Assembly: GCF_008639165.1 (NCBI RefSeq)
Contig: NZ_CP029197.1
Span: 434,001-498,000 of the forward strand
From: Streptomyces venezuelae ATCC 10712
GTDB lineage: Bacteria > Actinomycetota > Actinomycetes > Streptomycetales > Streptomycetaceae
DNA: 64,000 bases
Direction of reading: 5' to 3'
Shown here: positions 46,698 to 54,500 of the stretch, piece by piece
Numbering within the stretch: the stretch's first letter is position 1
Layout of the letters: the number at the start of each line of letters is the position of its first letter
Notes under the pieces: generated by a model
Database searches by the model: none
The model's input: the letters and a program-made list of their open reading frames with translations, nothing else
What the model was told of the DNA's origin: nothing
Program-made: the position numbers and the translations under genes

Positions 46698-48352
46698 CCG
46701 TTCCCCGTACCGCTCCCGTGTCCGCGGGGACCGGACCGGCGCCGCCGGTCGCCTCCCCCGCCGGTCCGCACGGCCGTCGCGGTCCTGTGCCCACCGTCGT
46801 GTACGCGGCGGGCGCCGCCCTGCTCACGGTGGTCCTGCGGCTGATCCAGATCAGCCGCGCGGGCGACCTGTTCGTCGACGAGCCGATCTACCGGCGGCTC
46901 GGGGACAGCGCGGCGGCGGGCGGCTTCCCCCGGACCGACGAGGGCCTGTTCTTCCTGCACCCGCCCGGCTACTTCTACCTGGAGGCGGGCTGGACGAAGG
47001 TGGTCGGAGAGCACTCCGACATCATCGCCGGCGTGCACTCCTCCCGGGTGCTCAACGCCCTGCTCGCCGGGGTCACCGCGGCCCTGATCGTCTTCCTCGT
47101 CGCCCGGGTGCGCTCGCGCGGCGCGGGCGCCGTCGCCGGTCTCGTCTTCGCCCTCGACCAGTTCTGCGTCCGGCAGAATGACCGGGTCCTGCTGGAGACC
47201 GCGACGATGGTCTGGATCCTCGCCGGCTATCTGGTCCTCGTCGGGCTCGCCGGGGCCGATCCGCCCGCCCGGCCACGGGCCAGGGCGGCGCTCGCCGGAC
47301 TGTTCCTGGGGCTCGCGGTCCTGACGAAGGACCACGCGGTGCTGATCACCGTGCTGCCCCTGCTCGCCGCCCTGGCGCTCGGCTGGGGCCCGCCCCGGCG
47401 GCTCGTCGCCCTGACCACCGCCGTGACCGTCGCCTCGTACGCCGTGTACGTGGCGCTGCTGTCCGGATTCGGGCACTTCGACGAGTTCTGGGCGGCGAAG
47501 ACGTCCGGCGTGCGGCGGCTGCTCGGGATCGTGCAGGAGACCGGCTTCAACGCGGCGGGCACCCCCTCGCTCGCCGGCCGGCTCCTCGACGAACTCCCCG
47601 GGTACGCGGCCACGTACCTGCTCCTCGCCCTCACCCCGGTGGCGCTCTTCCTGCTGCTGCGGCGCAAGGAGCCGGTGTACCGGCTGCTCGCCCTGCTCCA
47701 CGCCTCGGCGATCGTCACCCTGGCGTACGCGGTCGCGGTCGGCACCCTGGAGGAGCAGGCGCTGTACCTGCTGTTCGTGCCCAATCTGGTGGCGCTCGCG
47801 GTCACCCTGCCGGTGCCGTCCCGGCGGCGGCCCCGGCTGCGCGTCCTGGCCTGCGGCGTCCTCGTCGCGGTCCTCGCCACCCCCGCCGTCGTGTACGCCA
47901 GGGACCGCTGGACTCCCGACGACGGATTCGACCGCCTCCGCGCCTATCTGCTCACCCATCTGCCCGCGGGCAGCGGGATCGTGACCGTCGACGGTCAGCG
48001 GACCCGGGGCGTGACGAACTGGGCGCTCAACGACACCTACCGGCTGGGTCACTGGGTGACGCCCGCGGAGCAGGCGGCCAACGACGCCCGGTACGTGATC
48101 GTGCCGTGGCGGGTCATCGAGCAGGGCTACGGCCGCTCGCCGCTCACGGAGGTGGAGCGGATGACGGACGGGCTGCGGCCGGTGTTCGCCTTCGACGGGC
48201 CCACGTACGGCACGCTCGCCCTGTACCGGCTGCCGTCGCCGCTGCCCGGTCCGGACCTGACGGAACTCGCCGTGCCCGGCTCGGCGGTGACGGGGCCGCT
48301 GCTCCCGGCGCCCGGTCCGCCCGTGACGGAGGCCGGCGATGCGCCGCGGTGA
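46694..48352 (+). CDS. ArnT/PMT-type membrane glycosyltransferase (GT-C)
   Basis: 552 residues with about ten to twelve membrane helices. The GT-C catalytic acidic pair is in the first loop (DLFVDEPIYRRLGD), followed by FFLHPPGYFYLEAGW, the topology of ArnT/PMT (GT39/GT83-like) enzymes. They use polyprenyl-phosphate sugars made by GT2 enzymes such as those encoded upstream and act on the outer face of the membrane. The C-terminal 130 residues are soluble. GTG start overlapping the deacetylase stop; the last 14 bases overlap the next gene. Confidence 0.85.
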   Translation: MTVPRTAPVSAGTGPAPPVASPAGPHGRRGPVPTVVYAAGAALLTVVLRLIQISRAGDLFVDEPIYRRLGDSAAAGGFPRTDEGLFFLHPPGYFYLEAGWTKVVGEHSDIIAGVHSSRVLNALLAGVTAALIVFLVARVRSRGAGAVAGLVFALDQFCVRQNDRVLLETATMVWILAGYLVLVGLAGADPPARPRARAALAGLFLGLAVLTKDHAVLITVLPLLAALALGWGPPRRLVALTTAVTVASYAVYVALLSGFGHFDEFWAAKTSGVRRLLGIVQETGFNAAGTPSLAGRLLDELPGYAATYLLLALTPVALFLLLRRKEPVYRLLALLHASAIVTLAYAVAVGTLEEQALYLLFVPNLVALAVTLPVPSRRRPRLRVLACGVLVAVLATPAVVYARDRWTPDDGFDRLRAYLLTHLPAGSGIVTVDGQRTRGVTNWALNDTYRLGHWVTPAEQAANDARYVIVPWRVIEQGYGRSPLTEVERMTDGLRPVFAFDGPTYGTLALYRLPSPLPGPDLTELAVPGSAVTGPLLPAPGPPVTEAGDAPR

Positions 48353-49430
48353 GCGGCCCCGCGTCCTCCTCCTGACCAGCAGTCCGCTGGACGGGGCGGA
48401 GGGCTGTGACGTGCGGCTGGCGGCCGACGTCCTCGGGTCCCTGCCCGAGGTGGACTTCGTCTGGTTCTCGCAGTGGCCCGGCCGCCGTCAGGCCCGTCCC
48501 TCGCGCGGGCGTCCCGTCCGCGTCCTCTCCAGGGACGGGATGCCGCACGTCTCCGAGCGGCTGCAGTCCGCGGTCGCCGGGGCCGTCCTCGCGCGCCGGG
48601 TCGACCTGGTGCACGCCTTCCTCACCGTGGGCCGCGCCTTCCCCGCCTTCTCGTGGCTGCGGCCGCTGCTGCTCGGCGGGCGGCCGGTCGTCCACACCGT
48701 GCCCGGCGTGATGGACACCCGCTTCCTGCGGCGCGTCCGCCCGCTGGGGACCACGGTCGCCCTGTCCGAGTCGATGGCCCGAAGGCTGCGGGCCGCGGAC
48801 TTCGGTGACGTCCGGGTCGTCCCGCCCATGATCGGCCTGGACGCGTGGCCGTACCTGCCGCGCCCCAAGGGGCTCCCGGTGGTCCTGTTCGCCGGGCACC
48901 ACGATCCGCACGGCGGGGCGGAGACCTCGATCGACGCGGCGGCGGAGGCCGTACGGGCCGGGGCCTCGTTCCGGCTGGTGCTCGCGATGCGCGCCCGGCC
49001 CGGCCAGAACGCCGCCGCGCTCGACGAGGCACTGCGGGAGCGGGCCGGTCTGGCCGGGCTCAGGGACGTCGAGGTACGCGGCTACGTCGACGACATGCAC
49101 CAGCTGCTCTCCACGACCCATGTCCTGCTGTTCCCGCCGGCGGTGCTCGGCGGGAAGGCGGACATCCCGCTGACCGTGCTCCAGGCGCTGGCCTCGGGGC
49201 GGCCGGCGATCCTCAGCGACCTGCCGCAGTTCTCCGACTTCGGCCACGCCGTGCTGCGGGCCCCGGCGGGCGACGCGCGCCGCACCGGGCAGCAGTTGGC
49301 CTGGCTGCTGGACCAGCCGCGGTCCTGGGACGTGCTCGCGGAGCGGGGCCGTGCGCTGGTCGAGGACCACTTCGGCCCCGAGCGGTTCGCGGCCCGGTAC
49401 GCGGCCCTCTACCGGGAGCTGCTGTCATGA
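48339..49430 (+). CDS. GT4-like glycosyltransferase
   Basis: 363 residues of GT-B fold: N-terminal RVLLLTSSPLDGAEGCDVRL, VDLVHAFLTVGRAFPAFSWL and VHTVPGVMDTRFL; C-terminal VVLFAGHHDPHGGAETSIDA, VEVRGYVDDMHQLLSTTHV and KADIPLTVLQALASGRPAI in the donor-binding position. The E-x7-E motif is not canonical (P-P-A-V-L-G-G-K-A-D-I-P-L replaces it), so activity is likely but less sure. Overlaps its neighbours on both sides (14 and 4 bases). Confidence 0.8.
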   Translation: MRRGERPRVLLLTSSPLDGAEGCDVRLAADVLGSLPEVDFVWFSQWPGRRQARPSRGRPVRVLSRDGMPHVSERLQSAVAGAVLARRVDLVHAFLTVGRAFPAFSWLRPLLLGGRPVVHTVPGVMDTRFLRRVRPLGTTVALSESMARRLRAADFGDVRVVPPMIGLDAWPYLPRPKGLPVVLFAGHHDPHGGAETSIDAAAEAVRAGASFRLVLAMRARPGQNAAALDEALRERAGLAGLRDVEVRGYVDDMHQLLSTTHVLLFPPAVLGGKADIPLTVLQALASGRPAILSDLPQFSDFGHAVLRAPAGDARRTGQQLAWLLDQPRSWDVLAERGRALVEDHFGPERFAARYAALYRELLS

Positions 49431-50701
49431 CGGCGCGGTGGCGGGCGGGCCCCCGGGGCGTCCCGGGCGTGCTGGTCGTGTGCGCGGTGGTCCTGCTGCT
49501 CGTGGGGGCGTTCGGCGTGCTGCGGCACGAGGACCCGGAGCGGGAGCCGTACTGGTACGGCACCCTGCAGACCGATCCCGACCGGGCCCGCACCGAGTAC
49601 GAGCACGGCATCCGGGTGGCCCACCTCCAGATCGACTGGGGCAGCTTCGAACCCGAACAGGGCGTGTACGACGAGGAGTACGCGCGCGAGGTACGGGACC
49701 GGCTGGACGAGTTCGCCGCGGCGGGGCTGCGGGTGGAGGCGGGGCTCGGCCTCAACCATCCGCCGTCCTGGCTGCCGGACGCCTTTCCCGAGTCCGTCTA
49801 CGTGAACCAGTTCGGCGAGCGGTCCACCAGCACGCCGAACATCGTGTTCAGCGAGCCCGTGCGGGAGCACATCGCCGAGTACGCGCGCGCGGTGGACCGG
49901 TTGATCGGTCTCGACCGGTTCTGGGCGGTCAGGGTCGGTGTCAACGAGAACGGGGAGTTCTCCTATCCGACGCCGCTGTCGGAGAGCGGCGGGCCCGGTG
50001 AGTTCTGGGCGTACGACAGCCACGCCCAGGAGAGCAGCCCGTATCCGGGCTGGCGCCCGGGGGAACGGACCTACCACGGCAGGCCGTTCACCCGGGAGGA
50101 GGTGCGGCGCTGGTACGAGTGGTACGCGGGAGCGCTCGCGGGGGCGGTGAACTGGCAGCTGGGCCTGTACGACTCGCTCGGCTACGAGGGAGCCCTGAAG
50201 ATCCTGGTTCCGGGGGCGGGCTTCTACCCCTCGGACCTGGCGGCGGCCGTGGACGACCGGCTGGTCGACACGCCGTCGATCCGGCTCGTCGCGCGCGGCG
50301 TCGGGTTCTTCCTGACCCTTCCCCTGGTCGAGCACCGGGACACGGTCCGCATCGTCACCACCGCCCTGGTGGACGGCACGGGCGACCCCACGGACAACGG
50401 CTGCTCGGCGACCGACGCGCGGACGGACCCCGCCGCCCCGGACGACGCGACCGTACGCGACTGGTCCTCGGCGCGCTGGGTGGTGGCGGTGGCCCGGAGC
50501 GCGGGCTTCGACCGGCTGACCGGGGAGAGCGCGGGACCGCAGGTCTCCCCGTACCGGCCGGGGGTGACGGAGACGGCGTACCGGCAGATGGCGTCCTGCG
50601 GCCTCGAAGGCCTCATGTGGGCCTTCGACGAGCAGCTGTACGACGGGACGCCCGGTTCCTCCCTGGAGGAGTACGCGGAGACGATCCGGCGTCACCCCTG
50701 A
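49427..50701 (+). CDS. Membrane-anchored GH-A (TIM-barrel) glycosidase-like protein
   Basis: 424 residues: an N-terminal membrane anchor (VPGVLVVCAVVLLLVGAFGVL, about 12-32), then a beta-galactosidase/GH42-like barrel. It begins GIRVAHLQIDWGSFEPEQGVYDEEY and has AGLGLNHPPSWLPD and VNENGEFSYPTP, the last holding the expected acid/base NE pair (N-E-N-G-E). The second catalytic Glu is not obvious. Lying outside the membrane, it could trim or remodel the locus's glycan. Last gene of the coupled series; its 3' end overlaps the convergent methyltransferase by 10 bases. Confidence 0.7.
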   Translation: MTARWRAGPRGVPGVLVVCAVVLLLVGAFGVLRHEDPEREPYWYGTLQTDPDRARTEYEHGIRVAHLQIDWGSFEPEQGVYDEEYAREVRDRLDEFAAAGLRVEAGLGLNHPPSWLPDAFPESVYVNQFGERSTSTPNIVFSEPVREHIAEYARAVDRLIGLDRFWAVRVGVNENGEFSYPTPLSESGGPGEFWAYDSHAQESSPYPGWRPGERTYHGRPFTREEVRRWYEWYAGALAGAVNWQLGLYDSLGYEGALKILVPGAGFYPSDLAAAVDDRLVDTPSIRLVARGVGFFLTLPLVEHRDTVRIVTTALVDGTGDPTDNGCSATDARTDPAAPDDATVRDWSSARWVVAVARSAGFDRLTGESAGPQVSPYRPGVTETAYRQMASCGLEGLMWAFDEQLYDGTPGSSLEEYAETIRRHP

Positions 50702-51513
50702 GGCGCCGGCGGGGAGTCCGGCGAGCCGGGCCGCTCGGCGGTGAGGAGGAGGAAGCCGGTGTCCCCGTACTCGGGCAGGGTCGGGTCCTTGGCGAGCCGG
50801 ACGATCCGCAGGCCGGTGGTGCGGGGCGCGAAGACGGCCCGCAGATCGGCCTCGTCGACCGGGCAGGCGGGCCAGACCGGTCCGGCGCCGATGCGGTAGC
50901 TCGGCATGCCCGCCATGAACGCGGCGAGGAGCCGGCCGCCGGGGCGGACCGCGCGGACGAACGCCTCGCACAGGGCGGTGAACTCGCCGGGGTCCTCGGT
51001 GACGCTCTCGGCGACGAAGTTCATCGAGGCCAGGTCGTAGCGGCCGGGGACCAGGTCGGCGGCGGTCCCGCGCACGACGTGGACCGGCCGGAGCGCCTCC
51101 GCGCAGTCGGCCGGAAGGGCCGGGTCGAGGGACCGGCACAGCTGGTAGAAGGGCTCCCAGCTGGCGTCCGGGCCGTGGTCCAGCTGGCGGCGCAGGTAGC
51201 GGACGTTGGCGGCGCCGGGTTCGAGGGCGTCGATCCGGCGGCTCGCGGCGCCCGCGAGCATCAGCGGATAGAGGTTGGGGCCCGCGCCGAGTTCCAGGGT
51301 CCGGGCCAGGCTGCCGGGGGCGTACCGGCGGTAGACGGCGGCGTGGTGGCGGATGACGCCGATGTCGCAGGGGTGGAGCCTGCGGTAGTTCTCGGCGAGG
51401 TAGTCGGCGACGGGCCAGAGGTTCCAGTCGGCGTCCCGGTTGCGGCGCACAGGCGAGGCCGGCGGTCGGCTCGGGGGCGGCGCCGGCGGGCGCGGCCCGG
51501 TCCCGTGCGTCAC
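50692..51513 (-). CDS. SAM-dependent methyltransferase
   Basis: 273 residues with a class I Rossmann methyltransferase core: motif I LELGAGPNLYPLML, the acidic end of beta-2 in IDALEPGAANVRYL, and motif IV/post-I DLASMNFVAESV. A Pro-rich N-terminal 20 residues precede DADWNLWPVADYLAENYRRL, a region also seen in small-molecule N- or O-methyltransferases. The GTG start (51513) overlaps the stop of the GGDEF-EAL-acyltransferase gene (GTGA), so the two are coupled and probably act on one product. The substrate is unknown. Confidence 0.85.
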   Translation of the reverse strand: MTHGTGPRPPAPPPSRPPASPVRRNRDADWNLWPVADYLAENYRRLHPCDIGVIRHHAAVYRRYAPGSLARTLELGAGPNLYPLMLAGAASRRIDALEPGAANVRYLRRQLDHGPDASWEPFYQLCRSLDPALPADCAEALRPVHVVRGTAADLVPGRYDLASMNFVAESVTEDPGEFTALCEAFVRAVRPGGRLLAAFMAGMPSYRIGAGPVWPACPVDEADLRAVFAPRTTGLRIVRLAKDPTLPEYGDTGFLLLTAERPGSPDSPPAPQG

Positions 51514-54500
51514 GGCTCCGGCGTCCGGCCGGCCGTGACGGCACCGGGGCTCGCGGCCCGGGCGTCGGCGGTCTGCAGGGCGAACCGTCCGGCGAGTGCC
51601 GTGAGCGCCCCGCACAGCTCCTCGATCTCCTCGTCGGTGTTGGCGGCCGTGATCTGGATGCGGAAGCCGACCCGGTCGCGCGGGACCAGCGGGTAGGAGG
51701 CGAGCGTCACGTAGATGCCGTGCTCCCAGAGGAAGGAGGCGACGTCGTCGAGGTCGTCGGCGTCGGCGAGCGGGATCTCGACGATGGGCAGTCCGTCGGT
51801 GTTCGGCGTGGCGATGCCCAGGGCGCGTACATGGGCGAGGACGCGGGCCGTCCTGCGGTACAGGACGGCCCGGATCTCGTCCCCGCGCGCGTCGTTGACG
51901 TCGAGCCCGGCGAGGGCGGTGGCCAGCGAGGCCGTCGGTGAGGGACCGGAGTACAGGTACGGGGCCGCCGCCACCTTCAGATGGTCCTTGAGCCACTTGG
52001 GGACGGCGAGGAAGGCGAGGAGCGAGGAGAACGCCTTGGAGAAGCCGCCGACCAGGACCAGGTCGTCGTAGGTCTCGCCGAGGTGGCGGACGATGCTGTT
52101 GCCGCGCGAGCCGTAGGGGCTGGTCTCGCCGGGGCGGCGCTCCCCGATCACACCGAAGCCGTGGGCGTCGTCGACGTACAGCAGGCCGCCGTTCTCGCGG
52201 CAGACCCGGGCCAGGGTGGGCAGGTCGGGGAAGTTGCCGGTCATGCTGTTGACGCCGTCCATGCAGACGAGCCGGGTCGCGTCGGCGGGCGCGCCGCGCA
52301 GCAGCGCCTCGAGCTCGTCGGGCCGTTCGGCGTGGAAGCGGTGGATCTCGGCGCCCTGGCCCCGGGCGACGACACAGCCGTCGTACACGGTCCGGTGGGC
52401 CCGCGCCTCGACGAAGACCTGGCCGGTGCCCGCGAGGAGCGGGATCACCGACTGGTGGATGAGGGTGATGGTGGGCAGCAGCAGGGTGTCGGGGGCGCCG
52501 AGGAGTTCGGTGAGCCGCTCCTCGATCCGGGGGTAGAGCCGGGGGCTGCCGATGAGCCGGGACCAGCTGGGATGGGTGCCCCACCGTCTGACCTCGGGTT
52601 CGATGGCGTCGATGACCGTCGGGTCGAGGTCGAGGCCGAGGTAGTTGCAGGAGGCGAAGTCGATGAGCCAGTCCTCGCCGACCCGGATGCGGCGGCCGTC
52701 GACCTCGTCGATCACGGCGTCGCACATGCGGCTGGTCCGGTGGAGGTGTTCGAGGTCGCGCCAGCGGGAGGCGCGCGGGGGGTGGTGGGCCGCCCGCGCG
52801 GCCGGCCGGACGGCCGGGCGGAGCGGTGGCCGTTCCCCGGCCGGCGCGGACCGGTGCAGATAGGACTCGGCCTGGTGGGCGGTCATGGGCCGGGCGAAGA
52901 GGTAGCCCTGTCCGTACCGGCAGCCCATCTCGGCGAGCAGCGCCCGCTGTTCCTCGTGCTCGATGCCCTCGGCGACGACCTGGAGGCCGAGGACGTCGGC
53001 GATGCGCACGATGCCTTCGACGAGGGCGACCTGCTGGGGGTCGGTGGTGATGTTGTCGATGAACGACTTGTCGACCTTGAGGACGTCGATGGGGAACTCG
53101 CGGAGGTAGCTGAGCGAGGAGAACCCGGTGCCGAAGTCGTCGATGGCGATGGAGACGCCCAGCTCCTTCAGGGCCGCCATGGTGGTCCTGATCTGGGCGT
53201 CGCGGCGCATCAGGACGGTCTCGGTGAGTTCCAGGACCAGCGAGCCGGGGGCGAGCCCGGAGGAGCGCAGGGCGCGCCGTACGCCTTCGAGGAAGCCGGG
53301 GTCGCGGAACTGGCGGGCGGAGACGTTGACGCTGGCGTAGAGCGGGGCGCGCTGGGGGCGGGCGCGCTGCCAGCGGGCGATGTCCAGGGCGGCGTGTTCG
53401 AGGACCCAGGCGCCGAGCGGCATGATGTGCCCGCTCTCCTCGGCCAGCGCGATGAACTGGTCCGGCGGCACCATGCCGCGGCGGGCGTGCGGCCAGCGGA
53501 TCAGTGCTTCTAGCCCGGCCGGGGCCCCGTCGCGGACCTCCACGATCGGCTGGTAGCGGAGGGCGAAGGCGTGGTCGGCGATGGCCGTGTCCATGCCGGC
53601 CTGGAGTTCGTGGCGGGCGACGAGCTTGGAGTGGAACTCGGGGTGGAAGAGCCGCCAGCGCTTCTTTCCGGCCGCCTTGGCCGCGTACAGGGCGAGGTCG
53701 GCGTGGCCGAGGAGCTCCTCGGCGTGGGCGCTGTCGAGGACGGTGGCGACGCCGACGCTGGTCGACACCGAGACGGCTCCGTCGGTGAGGTGGAAGGGCT
53801 GGCTCAGGGTGTGCACGATCTCGGCGGCGAGGGCCTCGGCGTCGCGGGTTTCGCGGGCGCCCTCGATGAGGACGGCGAACTCGTCGCCGCCGAGCCGGGC
53901 GGCGGTGTCGGTGAGTCGCAGGACGGAGGTGAGGCGGCGGGCGACGGCGACGAGGAGTTCGTCGCCGACGGAGTGCCCCATGGTGTCGTTGACGACCTTG
54001 AAGTCGTCGAGGTCGACGAAGAGCATGCAGGTCAGGGTGGATTCGCGGCGGCCCCTGAGCAGGGCGCGTTCGACCCGTTCGAGGAGCAGGACGCGGTTGG
54101 GGAGCCCGGTGAGCGAGTCGTGGAACGCCCGGTGGGTCAGCTCCCGTTCCAGTTTCCGCTGTTCGGTCACGTCGCGGAGGGTGAGGACGAGGCCGTGCAC
54201 GGTGTTCTCGTCGCGGAGGTTGCTGCAGCGGACCTCGACCTCCAGGTCGGCCGAGCCGCCGTGCAGCAGCTTCCAGTCGTCGCGGGCGTCGACGGAGGCA
54301 CGGGTGCGCGCGTCGGACAGGACGCGCAGGGCGGCGGCCGTGTCGGCGGGGGCGACGAGGTCGGTGAGCGGGGTCCCGGGGAGCAGGGAGCGGCCGAACA
54401 TGGTCTCGGCGGAGGGGCTCGCGTACCGGACGGTGTCGTCGTCGTCGACGATGAGGATCACGTCCGAGGTGTTGTGCACGAGGGTACGGAAGTAGGCCTC

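Noticed and set aside
37895-50701. Glycan locus considered as a secondary-metabolite sugar cassette or a mobile island
   Set aside because: No polyketide, peptide-synthetase or deoxysugar genes, no integrase or tRNA boundary, and composition equals the background. A cell-surface glycan locus fits better.
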